Assembly: GCF_013409255.1 (NCBI RefSeq)
Contig: NZ_JACCAS010000001.1
Location: 3,348,001-3,412,000, forward strand
Direction of reading: 5' to 3'
Source of the DNA: Paraburkholderia bryophila
GTDB taxonomy: Bacteria > Pseudomonadota > Gammaproteobacteria > Burkholderiales > Burkholderiaceae
DNA length: 64,000 bases
Shown here piece after piece: positions 26,130 through 37,026 of this stretch. The position numbers and the translations under genes were made by a program. Position 1 is the stretch's first letter, and each line of letters starts with the position of its first letter. Below the pieces are notes generated by a model. The model searched no databases and had not been told where the DNA came from. It saw only the letters and a program-made list of their open reading frames with translations.

Positions 26130-27122
26130 TCAAGACTGTCTTGCCGTCGAGTAAGAACATAATTCTAGCAGGCTATCTTTGAAAATGGAATCGGGAAATG
26201 AAGAAATTGCCGCTGCGGCCGCCTGAGCTTCCTGCTTCGCACATTCCAGCGTGTGGTCCAGCGCGCCGGAGCGTGTGATGGCTTCGAAAATCGTGTCGAA
26301 CCGGGCGGTGCCGCCTTGCTCGATCGCTTCCCGGGCGAGCGCCGATTGTTCTGGCGTGCCGCGTTCGATCAGATAGATCAGCGGGAGTGTCGGTTTGCCC
26401 TCGCGAAGATCGTCGCCGGCATTCTTGCCCATCGATTCGGCCGTGCCCGTGTAGTCGAGCCAGTCGTCCATGATCTGGAACGCGGTGCCGATGCGCCGGC
26501 CGAACTCAGCCGCGGCGGCTTCAGTCTTCGCGTCCGAGCCGGCGAGCACGGCGCCGAGCTGGGCCGCTGCCTCGAACAGTTTGGCCGTCTTGTAGCGGAT
26601 CACTTGCATATAGCGGGCTTCGTCCACGTCCGCATCATGCATGTTCAGCAACTGCAGCACTTCGCCTTCGGAGATGATGTTGGTCGCCTCCGACAGAATC
26701 TCCATGACCCGCATCTTGCCGACGCCGACCATCATCTGGAACGAGCGCGAGTAGAGGAAATCGCCGACCAGCACGCTCGCGGCGTTGCCGAACAGCGCGT
26801 TGGCAGTCTGGCGGCCGCGCCGCAGATCGGATTCGTCCACGACGTCATCGTGCAGCAGCGTGGCGGTGTGGATGAACTCGACGACCGCCGCCAGTTCGTG
26901 CCGGTGCCCGGTGGTTTCACCCAGTGCGCCGGCCACCAGCAACAGCAGCGCGGGCCGCAGCCGCTTACCGCCGGCACTGATGATGTACTCGGAGATCTGG
27001 TTGATCAGCATCACGTCCGACGCTAGACGGTGCCTGATGACGCGATTGACCTGCTGCATGTCTTCGGCGATCGGAGCGAGCAGGCTGGCGGCGTTGGAGG
27101 AGGGAGTGGCAGTCGACGACAT
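26130..27122 (-). CDS. ispB: Octaprenyl diphosphate synthase IspB
   Basis: A 330-residue trans-prenyltransferase that makes the C40 side chain of ubiquinone by adding isopentenyl diphosphate units. GGKRLRPALL, the first aspartate-rich motif DDVVD (near residue 92) and the second DDWLD (near 220) are present, as is the GKPTLPLIYL block. Length fits IspB. It is divergent from rplU-rpmA, the usual beta-proteobacterial arrangement. A TATAAT-like -10 lies 27 bp upstream of the ATG on the minus strand. Confidence 0.94.
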   Translation of the reverse strand: MSSTATPSSNAASLLAPIAEDMQQVNRVIRHRLASDVMLINQISEYIISAGGKRLRPALLLLVAGALGETTGHRHELAAVVEFIHTATLLHDDVVDESDLRRGRQTANALFGNAASVLVGDFLYSRSFQMMVGVGKMRVMEILSEATNIISEGEVLQLLNMHDADVDEARYMQVIRYKTAKLFEAAAQLGAVLAGSDAKTEAAAAEFGRRIGTAFQIMDDWLDYTGTAESMGKNAGDDLREGKPTLPLIYLIERGTPEQSALAREAIEQGGTARFDTIFEAITRSGALDHTLECAKQEAQAAAAAISSFPDSIFKDSLLELCSYSTARQS

Positions 27123-27148
27123 GGTGGCTGAATTGGGTAGTGCCGCGA

Positions 27149-27154
27149 ATTATA
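27149..27154 (-). promoter_or_regulatory. Putative -10 element for ispB
   Basis: A perfect TATAAT on the minus strand 27 bp upstream of the ispB ATG. No good -35 is seen at 16-18 bp spacing. Confidence 0.4.
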
Positions 27155-27276
27155 AGGCGAATCGCGGCAGTTCCGTGTCGCGGGCTGCCGTGCGGCGCGT
27201 TCGGCGGCTGCGGGGTCGTGCATTAGGGCGCGGCCGCGAGGCGCCGGGCACCTCGCACGGTATCTCTCAATGAGTT

Positions 27277-27305
27277 TTGACCGCGTAGCTAACTCTATGT
27301 ATAAT
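27277..27305 (+). promoter_or_regulatory. Sigma-70 type promoter of rplU-rpmA
   Basis: TTGACC (27277-27282) and a perfect TATAAT (27300-27305) with 17-bp spacing, about 55 bp upstream of the rplU ATG. This near-consensus element fits a strongly expressed ribosomal protein operon. Confidence 0.85.
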
Positions 27306-27359
27306 CACGGGTTTCCGCGCGCGGTGCGTGGGAAAAATGAACACAGAGTGAGGTTCTCA

Positions 27360-27671
27360 ATGTACGCGGTCATAAAAACCGGTGGCAAGCAGTATAAAGT
27401 TGCCGTCGGCGAAAAACTTAAAGTAGAACAGATACCGGCAGACATTGACGCTGAAATCACGCTCGACCAGGTTCTCGCAGTGGGCGAAGGCGAATCGATT
27501 AAGTTCGGTACGCCGCTGGTCAGTGGGGCTTCCGTCAAGGCTACCGTCGTGTCGCAGGGTCGTCACAAAAAAGTGACCATCTTCAAGATGCGTCGCCGGA
27601 AGCACTACCAGAAGCATGGCGGCCACCGCCAGAACTATACCGAACTGCGCATCGACGCGATCAACGCGTAA
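27360..27671 (+). CDS. rplU: 50S ribosomal protein L21
   Basis: A 103-residue protein of the large ribosomal subunit. [14 protein letters not shown] is the canonical N-terminus and [18 protein letters not shown] the signature region for 23S rRNA contact. The start at 27360 is fixed by this N-terminus and a GTGAGG ribosome site; the frame open further upstream overlaps the promoter. rpmA follows 25 bp later with its own AAGGAG site. Confidence 0.98.
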   Translation: MYAVIKTGGKQYKVAVGEKLKVEQIPADIDAEITLDQVLAVGEGESIKFGTPLVSGASVKATVVSQGRHKKVTIFKMRRRKHYQKHGGHRQNYTELRIDAINA

Positions 27672-27696
27672 GCGCAACGGTTAAGGAGCAAATCAA

Positions 27697-27960
27697 ATGG
27701 CACACAAAAAGGCAGGCGGATCATCCCGCAACGGCCGCGACTCCGAATCGAAGCGCCTCGGCGTGAAGGTTTACGGCGGTCAGGCTATCAACGCTGGCGG
27801 CATCATCGTTCGTCAACGTGGCACGCGTATGCACCCGGGCGATAACGTCGGTATCGGCAAGGATCACACCTTGTTCGCGCTGACGGACGGCCACGTCAAT
27901 TTTTCGACGAAAGGCGCAGCGAAGAAGCACATGGTCAACGTCGTCCCGGCAGCAGTCTGA
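27697..27960 (+). CDS. rpmA: 50S ribosomal protein L27
   Basis: An 87-residue L27, which reaches the peptidyl-transferase centre with its flexible N-terminus. [20 protein letters not shown] and KVYGGQ are the family signature. It is cotranscribed with rplU and closed by an intrinsic terminator about 35 bp downstream. The N-terminus starts directly with the mature-type sequence, without the cleaved leader found in Firmicutes. Confidence 0.98.
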   Translation: MAHKKAGGSSRNGRDSESKRLGVKVYGGQAINAGGIIVRQRGTRMHPGDNVGIGKDHTLFALTDGHVNFSTKGAAKKHMVNVVPAAV

Positions 27961-27990
27961 GCTTACTCAGGCACGGGCTTCAGGACCGGT

Positions 27991-28024
27991 AAAAGGCCCC
28001 GCGAAGTTAGCGGGGCTTTTTTTA
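27991..28024 (+). terminator. Intrinsic terminator of rplU-rpmA
   Basis: Stem GCCCCGC (27996-28002) / GCGGGGC (28010-28016) with a GAAGTTA loop, flanked by A's and followed by a run of T's. Confidence 0.9.
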
Positions 28025-28163
28025 TTTCGGCGGTTTTCGCCGGACGAATGGGCGTGAACGCGCCGCTCATGCCGGCAGTCCTATGCCGTTCTGCCGATTG
28101 TTTGGCGCACGGTTGGCACGGCAAAATAGCAGCGTAGAGTACACCCAGTCGCATCAAATCTAG

Positions 28164-29324
<1,161 letters not shown>

Positions 29325-29396
29325 GAAAGCACGAGCGCCGGCGCGCCTGGGCGGGCTGCCGGTTTGCATCACGCGTCAACTTGGAGACTGCGCACA

Positions 29397-30515
29397 ATGC
29401 GTTCAGTCATCGCAGATTCACGGCGATTGGTAGTGAAAGTCGGTTCGAGCCTCGTCACGAATGACGGGCGCGGCCTCGACCATGCGGCGATCGGCCGCTG
29501 GGCGGCGCAAATCGCGGCTCTGCGCGCGCAAGGCAAAGAGGTCGTGCTGGTCAGTTCCGGCGCGATTGCCGAAGGCATGCAGCGGCTCGGCTGGACCAAA
29601 CGTCCGCGCGAGATCGACGAATTGCAGGCGGCTGCGGCCGTCGGTCAGATGGGTCTTGCGCAGGTCTACGAAAGCCGCTTTGCCGAGCATTCAATCCAAA
29701 CCGCGCAGATTCTGCTGACACACGCCGACCTGGCCGATCGCGAGCGCTATCTGAACGCGCGTTCCACGCTGCTGACGCTGTTGCGCCTTGGCGTGGTGCC
29801 GATCATCAACGAGAACGACACGGTCGTCACCGACGAAATCAAGTTCGGCGACAACGATACGCTCGGCGCGCTGGTCGCGAATCTGATCGAGGGCGACGCG
29901 CTCATCATTCTCACCGATCAGCAAGGGCTCTTCACCGCTGACCCGCGCAAGGACCCGAACGCCACGCTTGTTCAGCAGGCCGATGCCGGCGCGCTGGAAC
30001 TCGAGGCAATGGCCGGCGGCGCCGGCTCCAGTCTGGGTCGCGGCGGCATGCTGACCAAGATTCTCGCTGCCAAGCGTGCGGCTCACAGTGGCGCCAATAC
30101 GGTGATCGCGAGCGGGCGCGAGGCGGACGTGCTGTCGCGGCTGGCGTCGGGCGAAGCGATCGGCACGCAGTTGATCGCACGCACCGCGCGCATGGCGGCC
30201 CGCAAGCAATGGATGGCGGACCATCTGCAAGTGCGCGGCCACGTCGTGATCGACGACGGCGCGGTCGAAAAACTGACCGAAGGCGGCAAGAGCTTGCTGC
30301 CGATAGGCATCGTCGGTGTGCAGGGCGCGTTCGCGCGCGGCGAGGTGATTGCTTGCCTGAGCGCCGCGGGGCGGGAAGTGGCGCGCGGTTTGACGAACTA
30401 CAGCAGCGCGGAAACCAAGCTGATTCAGCGTCGCCCGAGTGGCGAGATCGAGTCCGTGCTCGGCTACATGCTCGAGCCCGAGTTGATTCATCGCGACAAT
30501 CTGGTCCTGGTCTGA
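29397..30515 (+). CDS. proB: Glutamate 5-kinase
   Basis: A 372-residue enzyme for the first step of proline synthesis, phosphorylating glutamate to gamma-glutamyl phosphate. The kinase domain (about 1-255) shows [17 protein letters not shown] and [22 protein letters not shown]-terminal PUA domain (about 280-360; [20 protein letters not shown]) is present as in E. coli ProB. The start at ATG 29397 has a GGAGA site and the conserved [16 protein letters not shown] beginning; the upstream Met at 29364 overlaps the spacer. A strong terminator follows. Confidence 0.96.
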   Translation: MRSVIADSRRLVVKVGSSLVTNDGRGLDHAAIGRWAAQIAALRAQGKEVVLVSSGAIAEGMQRLGWTKRPREIDELQAAAAVGQMGLAQVYESRFAEHSIQTAQILLTHADLADRERYLNARSTLLTLLRLGVVPIINENDTVVTDEIKFGDNDTLGALVANLIEGDALIILTDQQGLFTADPRKDPNATLVQQADAGALELEAMAGGAGSSLGRGGMLTKILAAKRAAHSGANTVIASGREADVLSRLASGEAIGTQLIARTARMAARKQWMADHLQVRGHVVIDDGAVEKLTEGGKSLLPIGIVGVQGAFARGEVIACLSAAGREVARGLTNYSSAETKLIQRRPSGEIESVLGYMLEPELIHRDNLVLV

Positions 30516-30587
30516 ACCCAACGCATAACGTCGGCTCGCAGCAGATTCGGCGCGGGCGCGCAGTACAGACCAAATAGCAGCGCAGAC

Positions 30588-30626
30588 AAAAAAGCCATTT
30601 CAGCACAAGCTGAAACGGCTTTTTTC
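30588..30626 (+). terminator. Intrinsic terminator downstream of proB
   Basis: A long stem: AAAAAAGCCATTTCAGC pairs with GCTGAAACGGCTTTTTT around an ACAA loop, with one mismatch. A-tract before and T-tract after make it usable from both strands, serving proB and the convergent CNP1-like gene. Confidence 0.9.
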
Positions 30627-30680
30627 ACATCCACGACGCGCTGAGACTTCAACCAGCGCGCTCAGGAACCACGACCCCTC

Positions 30681-31238
30681 TCAGCGAATCAACGAGGCCG
30701 CAGTGCGCTTGTAGCGGATATTTTCAAGAATCCGCTGAGCGTTGCCCGTAGGCATCTTGCTCGCGCACAGATAATCTTGGTACAGCGCCGACTGATACGC
30801 GTTCAGCGCACCGTCCTCGATACGCGTGAAATTGTTCGCGACCGTGGTGTCCCAACCGTCGTGATCCGCGTTCAGGCCCGCGTACTGGCGCCATTCGTAC
30901 GTGTCGCAGCGAATCCCTTCATAGATCACATTACGTGCGCCGCTCGGGCTCGTCACGACGACGGTAAGGCGAACCACGCCGTCGGTACCTACAGTGAGCG
31001 AATTCTTGTCGACCGCAAACTGCAGCGGGGTATTACCGGAAACAGCGAACGGCAGCAGATTCGCGTCTTGCGGCAGCGGCGGCAACGTGTCCACCTTGTT
31101 TTCAACCCAGCTACCCTGGCGGTCCAGCAGGTAGACGAACGCGCTGTCGTCTTTATTGGTGGGTTTGCCGGCGCTCGAGCAACCAGCCAGCAGGGCGCCG
31201 GTGGCGACGCACGCCACGACGAGAGCAAGTGCTTTCAA
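30681..31238 (-). CDS. CNP1-like family lipoprotein
   Basis: A 185-residue protein matching the CNP1-like family (first described from Neisseria/beta-proteobacteria, function not established). A signal segment VVACVATGALLAGCSS ends in a lipobox, so it is probably a lipoprotein. The conserved part includes YEGIRCDTYEWRQYA. The start is TTG at 31238: GAGGAAATCATA upstream is an excellent ribosome site and the signal peptide begins there. Longer readings lack a signal sequence. It lies 76 bp after rppH on the same strand. Confidence 0.8.
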   Translation of the reverse strand: MKALALVVACVATGALLAGCSSAGKPTNKDDSAFVYLLDRQGSWVENKVDTLPPLPQDANLLPFAVSGNTPLQFAVDKNSLTVGTDGVVRLTVVVTSPSGARNVIYEGIRCDTYEWRQYAGLNADHDGWDTTVANNFTRIEDGALNAYQSALYQDYLCASKMPTGNAQRILENIRYKRTAASLIR

Positions 31239-31314
31239 TATGATTTCCTCGAAACACCGGCGCGGCTCAGTGAGCCGCGCCGGTTGAGGCGGCCAGGACA
31301 GCCGCACAGCGTTG

Positions 31315-32070
31315 TTAATTGCGCGCGCCCGGGCGGAATAGCGAGCCGGCGGTTTCGCGAGCAGATTCGCCCTCGTCCTCATGCTCCGGCGCGGCGCCCA
31401 ACTCGGGCTCCGATCCGGAACCCGAATCGCAATCGGACGCGATCGTGGTGTGAACCGATGTTTCGATGCTGACAGATGTCACCGTGGTCACGGAGGTCAC
31501 CGTCATTATCGTGGAATCCGGCGGACTCTCCATTGACGACGCTATCCGGGGATAACGCGGCACGTGGTGCCCGACAGGTTTTTCCGCACGCGGCACAGCC
31601 CGGCGCATGAAGCGGGATAGCTCCGTCAGCGCCAACTGATACACATCCCGCTTGAACTCGATCACACAGTCGAGGGGCACCCAGTACTCGTTCCAGCGCC
31701 ACGCATCGAACTCAGGGTGGTCGGTGGCGCGCAAGCAGATGTCGCAATCGCGTCCAACCATCCGGAGCAAAAACCAGATTTGTTTCTGGCCGCGGTAATG
31801 ACCGCGTACTTCGCGCTTGATGAACTTGTCAGGCACCTCGTAACGCAACCAGTCGCGCGTGCGACCGATCACCTTGACGTGCTCAGGAAGCAGCCCGGTT
31901 TCTTCGTGTAACTCCCGATACATCGCTTGCACGGGGGTCTCTCCGTACTTGATGCCCCCTTGCGGAAACTGCCAGGAATGTTCACGGAGCCGTTTGCCCC
32001 AAAACACCTCGTTGTGCGCGTTCAAGAGGATGATGCCGACGTTCGGGCGAAAGCCTTCACGATCCAGCAT
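31315..32070 (-). CDS. rppH: RNA pyrophosphohydrolase RppH (NudH)
   Basis: A 251-residue Nudix hydrolase that removes pyrophosphate from triphosphorylated mRNA 5' ends and so triggers decay. [17 protein letters not shown] is the canonical start and [20 protein letters not shown] the Nudix box (residues 38-60). The catalytic part ends near residue 165. The C-terminal ~75 residues are an Arg/Pro then Thr/Val/Ser/Glu-rich tail absent from E. coli RppH (176 residues). Divergent from proS. Confidence 0.94.
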   Translation of the reverse strand: MLDREGFRPNVGIILLNAHNEVFWGKRLREHSWQFPQGGIKYGETPVQAMYRELHEETGLLPEHVKVIGRTRDWLRYEVPDKFIKREVRGHYRGQKQIWFLLRMVGRDCDICLRATDHPEFDAWRWNEYWVPLDCVIEFKRDVYQLALTELSRFMRRAVPRAEKPVGHHVPRYPRIASSMESPPDSTIMTVTSVTTVTSVSIETSVHTTIASDCDSGSGSEPELGAAPEHEDEGESARETAGSLFRPGARN

Positions 32071-32414
32071 ACAACCACCTTCGAATCCTTTAAAATTGCT
32101 TTGATTATAAACAGATAACGGACCCGACGCACCGATTCGCACCAGATTGGAACGATTCGCCGCAAAAGGCCCCGCGTTTGCGGTAGCCTGTCAGTCTTTC
32201 CGTGCCTTATCCCGTGTGTGAAGGCTTTGCGCGGCAGCTTCGGCGGCGCGCAAAAGCGTGCCGAGGCGCACAACAGCGCGCTAAGGCGTGAGCACGCGGC
32301 GCTGTGCCAGGCGTCGGGCGAACCGGGCTGACAGAGCGCCGGGTCTGTGTCGATTCCCCACCGTTTTCACCTTTCGGGCGGTCCTTCCGGAGCCGCCGCT
32401 TTTGGAAAATCTGA
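32071..32414. other. Divergent intergenic region rppH / proS
   Basis: 344 bp. A perfect TATAAT on the minus strand (32104-32109) lies 33 bp upstream of the rppH ATG, without a good -35. No promoter for proS is clear; the short gap before its ATG holds TTGGAAAATC rather than a strong ribosome site. No other structure stands out. Confidence 0.5.
32104..32109 (-). promoter_or_regulatory. Putative -10 element for rppH
   Basis: TATAAT on the minus strand, 33 bp upstream of the rppH start. The hexamer at -35 (GTGCGT) is poor, so an activator or a weak promoter is implied if real. Confidence 0.4.
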
Positions 32415-34151
32415 ATGAAAGCTTCCCGTTTCTTTATCGGCACGCTGAAAGAAGCGCCCGCCGACGCCGAGATCGTCAGCCACAAGCTCATGGTGCGCGC
32501 CGGCATGATCCGTCGCGTGGCCGGCGGTATTTACAACTACCTGCCGGTCGGCCTGCGTTCGATCCGCAAGGTGGAAGCCATCGTGCGTGAAGAAATGAAC
32601 CGGGCCGGCGGGATCGAACTGCTGATGCCGGCCGTGCAACCGGCCGAGTTGTGGCAGGAGTCGGGCCGCTGGGAAAAGTACGGCCCCGAGCTGCTCCGTT
32701 TCAAAGACCGCAAGCAAACCGATTTCGTGATCGGACCGACCCACGAAGAAGTGGTCACGGACATCGCGCGTAATCAGATCAAGAGCTACCGCCAGCTGCC
32801 GGTGAATTTCTACCAGATCCAGACGAAGTTCCGCGACGAGATCCGTCCGCGTTTCGGCGTGATGCGCGGTCGCGAATTCATCATGAAAGACGCGTACTCG
32901 TTCGACAAAGACGCGGAAGGTCTGCGCGAGTCGTATCGCAAGATGTACGACGCGTACGTGCGCATCTTCACGCGCCTCGGTCTGGACTTCCGCGCGGTGG
33001 CGGCGGACAACGGTTCGATCGGCGGCAGCGGTTCGCACGAATTCCACGTGATCGCCGACACCGGTGAAGACGCGATCGCTTACTGCCCGACCTCTGAGTT
33101 CGCGGCGAACGTCGAAGCGGCCGAAGCGTTGCCGCTGTACGCGCAACGCGCGGCGCCTGCCGAAGCGCTGACGAAAACCGCCACGCCGGGCAAGGCGAAG
33201 TGCGAGGCCGTCGCCGAACTGTTGAACATTCCGCTCGAGCGCACCATCAAGTCGATCATTCTCGCGACCGAAAACGAAGGCGCCGAGCCGACCATCTGGT
33301 TGCTGATGCTGCGCGGCGATCACGACCTGAACGAAATCAAGGCGAGCAAGCTGCCGGGTCTGGCCGAATTCCGCATGGCAACCGAGGCTGAAATCGTCGA
33401 GACCTTCGGCACGCCGCCGGGCTACCTCGGTCCGATCAATACGAAGAAGCCGGTCAAGGTCGTCGCGGATCGCACGGTCGCGAACATGAGCGACTTCGTG
33501 GTCGGCGCGAACGAGGTGGATTACCACATCGCCGGTGTGAACTGGGGCCGCGATCTGCCGGAGCCGGTCGTCGCCGATATTCGCAACGTGAAGAAGGGCG
33601 ATCCGTCGCCGGACGGCAAGGGCGTGATCGACATCTGCCGCGGGATCGAAGTGGGCCACGTGTTCCAGCTCGGCAAGAAGTATTCGGAAGCCATGAACGC
33701 GACCTGCCTCGACGAAAACGGCAAACCGCAGCCGATGGAAATGGGCTGCTACGGCATCGGCGTGACGCGTATCCTGGGTGCCGCGATCGAACAGAATTTC
33801 GACGACAAGGGCATCATCTGGCCGGAATCGATCGCGCCGTTCGAAGTCGTGCTGTGCCCGATGGGCTATGACCGCAGCGATGCCGTGCGCGAACAGGCCG
33901 ACAAGCTGTACGCGGCACTGGTCGAAGCGGGCATCGACGTGATTCTCGACGACCGAGGCGAGCGCCCGGGCGTGATGTTCGCCGACTGGGAACTGATCGG
34001 CGTGCCGCATCGCCTGGTGATCGGCGACCGTGGCCTGAAAGAAGGCAAGCTCGAATACCAGGGCCGCCGCGACGCCGAAGCGACGCTGCTGCCGGTCGAA
34101 GACGCCGCGCAAACGGTGATCGGGAAGATTCGCGCCGCGTTGGCGAGCTAA
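32415..34151 (+). CDS. proS: Prolyl-tRNA synthetase
   Basis: A 578-residue class II aminoacyl-tRNA synthetase of the bacterial (ProS type 1) form. [20 protein letters not shown] is typical for the group. Class II motifs surround [19 protein letters not shown] and [20 protein letters not shown]. The YbaK-like editing insertion is in the middle (about 225-390), and the anticodon-binding domain is C-terminal ([10 protein letters not shown] onward). Length agrees with E. coli ProS (572). The marC-like gene follows within 11 bp. Confidence 0.97.
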   Translation: MKASRFFIGTLKEAPADAEIVSHKLMVRAGMIRRVAGGIYNYLPVGLRSIRKVEAIVREEMNRAGGIELLMPAVQPAELWQESGRWEKYGPELLRFKDRKQTDFVIGPTHEEVVTDIARNQIKSYRQLPVNFYQIQTKFRDEIRPRFGVMRGREFIMKDAYSFDKDAEGLRESYRKMYDAYVRIFTRLGLDFRAVAADNGSIGGSGSHEFHVIADTGEDAIAYCPTSEFAANVEAAEALPLYAQRAAPAEALTKTATPGKAKCEAVAELLNIPLERTIKSIILATENEGAEPTIWLLMLRGDHDLNEIKASKLPGLAEFRMATEAEIVETFGTPPGYLGPINTKKPVKVVADRTVANMSDFVVGANEVDYHIAGVNWGRDLPEPVVADIRNVKKGDPSPDGKGVIDICRGIEVGHVFQLGKKYSEAMNATCLDENGKPQPMEMGCYGIGVTRILGAAIEQNFDDKGIIWPESIAPFEVVLCPMGYDRSDAVREQADKLYAALVEAGIDVILDDRGERPGVMFADWELIGVPHRLVIGDRGLKEGKLEYQGRRDAEATLLPVEDAAQTVIGKIRAALAS

Positions 34152-34162
34152 GCGGAGCGGGC

Positions 34163-34762
34163 GTGGAGTACACCTTCCTGTCCGCGACCATCCTGCTGAT
34201 TCTGATCACCGATCCGCTCGGCAACATTCCGCTCTTTATTAGTTGTCTACGCGGAGTGTCGCCGCAGCGGCGCACGGTCGTGATTCTCCGTGAAGTGGCG
34301 ATCGCGTTTGCGATCCTGCTGGTCTTCATGGTGGTCGGGCAGGGTTTTCTGCGCATGATGAGCCTGACCGATCAGTCGTTGCGGATCGGCGGCGGCATCG
34401 TGTTGTTCCTGATCGCGCTCAGAATGGTGTTTCCGCATCCGGATGGACCATTCGGCGGCGATACCCGCGGCGGCGAACCGCTGATCGTGCCGCTCGCGAT
34501 TCCGGCGTTGGCGGGGCCGTCGGCGTTGGCCACGGTGATGCTGCTGACGTCGCAGGCGCCGGGCAAGATGTTCGAGTGGATCGGCGCGCTGACGGTTACG
34601 ATGATCGTCTGCGCGATCGTGCTGATGCTGGCTGAGCGCATTCAGGCCTGGCTCGGCGAGCGCACGATGATGGCGTTCGAACGCTTGATGGGTTTAGTGC
34701 TGGTGGCGATTTCGGTCGAGATGATGTTGGGCGGCATCCGGTCGTTCGTGCATCAGCTTTGA
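34163..34762 (+). CDS. MarC/UPF0056 family membrane protein
   Basis: A 199-residue integral membrane protein with about six hydrophobic helices. The conserved ITDPLGNIPLFI near the N-terminus, PLAIPALAGPSALATVMLL in the middle and FERLMGLVLVAISVEMMLGG at the end define the family. Function is unknown; the old link to multiple antibiotic resistance has not held up. The start is GTG. Probably cotranscribed with proS (11-bp gap) and terminated by a strong hairpin downstream. Confidence 0.85.
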   Translation: MEYTFLSATILLILITDPLGNIPLFISCLRGVSPQRRTVVILREVAIAFAILLVFMVVGQGFLRMMSLTDQSLRIGGGIVLFLIALRMVFPHPDGPFGGDTRGGEPLIVPLAIPALAGPSALATVMLLTSQAPGKMFEWIGALTVTMIVCAIVLMLAERIQAWLGERTMMAFERLMGLVLVAISVEMMLGGIRSFVHQL

Positions 34763-34808
34763 AGCCCGGTTCCACTCAAGTCCACTCGACTCGACAAGCA
34801 GCGACCAA

Positions 34809-34839
34809 CAAAAAAGCGACCCGCGGGTCGCTTTTTTTT
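34809..34839. terminator. Bidirectional intrinsic terminator
   Basis: Symmetric stem AAAAAGCGACCCG / CGGGTCGCTTTTT with essentially no loop and a long T-run on the plus strand. Serves the marC-like gene and the convergent hpt gene. Confidence 0.9.
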
Positions 34840-34885
34840 CGCCGGTACGCCGCGTGATCACGGCGTAGTTGGAGGAACTGGAGCC

Positions 34886-35437
34886 TCAAGCCCCTTCGGT
34901 CAACGCACGAATGGTCGGCAGGTTGCGCCAGTAACCCTTCGCGTCCATCCCGCAGCCGAACACATAGCGGTCTGGCACTTCGAACCCGCAGTAATCCGGG
35001 CGCAGCGGCTTAGCCTTCGGAATGATCTTCTCGCACAGCACCGCGCTCAGGAAACGCTTCGCGCCCATCGCGAGAATGCGGTCGCGGATCGCGGCCATCG
35101 TCTCGCCTTCGTCGAGAATGTCGTCGAGCACCAGCACCACGCGATCCTTCACCGACTCGGCCGGCGCCACGCGCCACTGCATTTCGTTGCCGCCCTTGGT
35201 GGTGTTGCGGTAACGCGTCAAGTGGATGTAGTCGAACTCGAGCGGGAAATCGAGGTGCGGCAGCAGCATGCCGGTGAATACCGCTGCGCCACCCATGACC
35301 GACAGCACGAGCGGGAAGTCCTCGCTCACCTCGCTGCGGATGGCGGCCGCCATGCCGCTGATCGACGCGTTGACGTCGTTGGCCGAAACGATTTCTTCGG
35401 AGTGGCTAAAAATGTGCAGGGCTTCTTCGCGGTTCAT
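34886..35437 (-). CDS. hpt: Hypoxanthine-guanine phosphoribosyltransferase
   Basis: A 183-residue purine-salvage enzyme transferring phosphoribose from PRPP to hypoxanthine or guanine. The PRPP-binding motif VVLVLDDILDEGETM (near residue 105) and the C-terminal DYCGFEVPDRYVFGCGMD are typical. The N-terminus MNREEALHIFSHSEEI fits the beta-proteobacterial branch. It converges on the marC-like gene and lies 140 bp after ffh on the same strand. Confidence 0.9.
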   Translation of the reverse strand: MNREEALHIFSHSEEIVSANDVNASISGMAAAIRSEVSEDFPLVLSVMGGAAVFTGMLLPHLDFPLEFDYIHLTRYRNTTKGGNEMQWRVAPAESVKDRVVLVLDDILDEGETMAAIRDRILAMGAKRFLSAVLCEKIIPKAKPLRPDYCGFEVPDRYVFGCGMDAKGYWRNLPTIRALTEGA

Positions 35438-35577
35438 GACGTCTGACGGACAATAACTGTATACATAGTGTGGGTGAGATCGGCGGCGCGCGGTACAGAA
35501 TAAACCCGCACAAATCGGAAGTCAGCGCTTTCCGGAGTTCGCGCGCGAAAAGCACGCGCCCGCCATCTTGAACAAGC

Positions 35578-36945
35578 TTAGCGCATGCCGGGCAACATGC
35601 CCTTCATACCGCGCATCATCTTCTGCAGATTGCCGCCCTTGAGTTTCTTCATCATGGTGCGCATCTGGTCGTACTGATTCAGCATGCGATTGACTTCCTG
35701 CACCTGCACGCCCGCGCCCGCGGCAATGCGCCGCTTGCGGGTGGCCTTGATGAGATCCGGCTTGGCGCGCTCGAGCGGCGTCATCGAATTGATGATGCCT
35801 TCCATGCGGCGCATCTGCGATTCGGCCATGCCCATGTTGGCGCCGGCCGCGGCTTGCTGGAATTGCGCGGGCAGCTTGTCCATCAGCGACGACAGACCGC
35901 CCATGCTCTTCATTTGCGTGAGCTGCGCGCGGAAATCGTTGAGGTCGAAGTCGCCGCCTTTCTTGACCTTGTCGGCGAGCTTCTGTGCGGCTTGTACGTC
36001 GACGCCTTTCTGCGCTTCTTCGACGAGGGCGAGAATGTCGCCCATGCCGAGAATCCGGTTCGCCATGCGGTCCGGGTAGAACACTTCGAGGCCGTCGAGC
36101 TTTTCGGCGACGCCGACGAACTTGATCGGCTTGCCGGTCACATGACGCACGGACAGCGCCGCGCCACCGCGCGAGTCGCCGTCGAGCTTGGTGAGCACCA
36201 CGCCGGTGAGCGGCAATGCGTCGCTAAAGGCTTTGGCGGTGTTGACCGCGTCCTGGCCCAGCATCGCGTCGACCACGAACAGCGTTTCCGCCGGTTTCAG
36301 TTCGGTGTGCAGCGCGGTGATTTCCGCCATCATCACTTCGTCGATACCGAGACGGCCGGCCGTGTCGACGAGCAGCACGTCATGGTAGTGACGCTTGGCC
36401 CAATCCACCGCGGCGCGCGCGATGTCGACCGGCTTCTGATCGGGTTCCGACGGGAAGAAGTCCGCGCCGACCTGCTCGGTCACCATCTTCAACTGCGCGA
36501 TAGCAGCGGGACGGTAGACGTCGCACGAAACGGTGAGGACCTTCTTCTTGTACTTTTCGCGCAGCAGCTTGGCGAGCTTGCCGACCGTGGTGGTCTTACC
36601 CGCGCCCTGCAGACCCGCCATCAGGATGATGGCCGGCGGCGTGACGGCGAGGTTGAGTTCGACAGCCTTGCCTTCGTAGTCGCCGCCGATGATCGCGGTC
36701 AGCTCGCGCTGCACCACGCCCACCAGCGCCTGACCCGGCGACAGGCTGCTGATGACTTCTTCGCCGAGCGCCTTCTCCTTCACCTTGGCGATGAACTCGC
36801 GCACGACGGGCAGCGCCACGTCGGCCTCGAGCAGCGCCAGGCGAACCTCGCGCAGCATTTCCTGGGTGTTCGCCTCGGTGAGCCGGGCTTCGCCGCGCAG
36901 CGTCTTGACGACGCGCGCCATCCGTTGAGTCAGATTGTCGAGCAT
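35578..36945 (-). CDS. ffh: Signal recognition particle protein Ffh
   Basis: A 455-residue SRP54 GTPase that targets nascent membrane proteins. The N domain begins MLDNLTQRMARVVKTLRGEA. The G domain has GLQGAGKTTTVGKLAKLLR, DTAGRLGID, TKLDGDSRGGAAL and the GMGDILALVEEA region. The M domain at the C-terminus is Met-rich and ends in MKKLKGGNLQKMMRGMKGML, which binds 4.5S RNA and signal sequences. Divergent from the ypjD-like gene, as in other Burkholderiaceae. Confidence 0.97.
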   Translation of the reverse strand: MLDNLTQRMARVVKTLRGEARLTEANTQEMLREVRLALLEADVALPVVREFIAKVKEKALGEEVISSLSPGQALVGVVQRELTAIIGGDYEGKAVELNLAVTPPAIILMAGLQGAGKTTTVGKLAKLLREKYKKKVLTVSCDVYRPAAIAQLKMVTEQVGADFFPSEPDQKPVDIARAAVDWAKRHYHDVLLVDTAGRLGIDEVMMAEITALHTELKPAETLFVVDAMLGQDAVNTAKAFSDALPLTGVVLTKLDGDSRGGAALSVRHVTGKPIKFVGVAEKLDGLEVFYPDRMANRILGMGDILALVEEAQKGVDVQAAQKLADKVKKGGDFDLNDFRAQLTQMKSMGGLSSLMDKLPAQFQQAAAGANMGMAESQMRRMEGIINSMTPLERAKPDLIKATRKRRIAAGAGVQVQEVNRMLNQYDQMRTMMKKLKGGNLQKMMRGMKGMLPGMR

Positions 36946-37026
36946 GGGGAGCGATGAACAGTGCGGCCCGGGCAGCGCGCGAAGTGGAAGACGTCGCGGA
37001 GTAGGGGCCTAGTGTAAACTTCGAAT

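Noticed and set aside
25823..26182. Frame across tRNA-Pro
   Set aside because: Overlaps a clear tRNA; not a gene.
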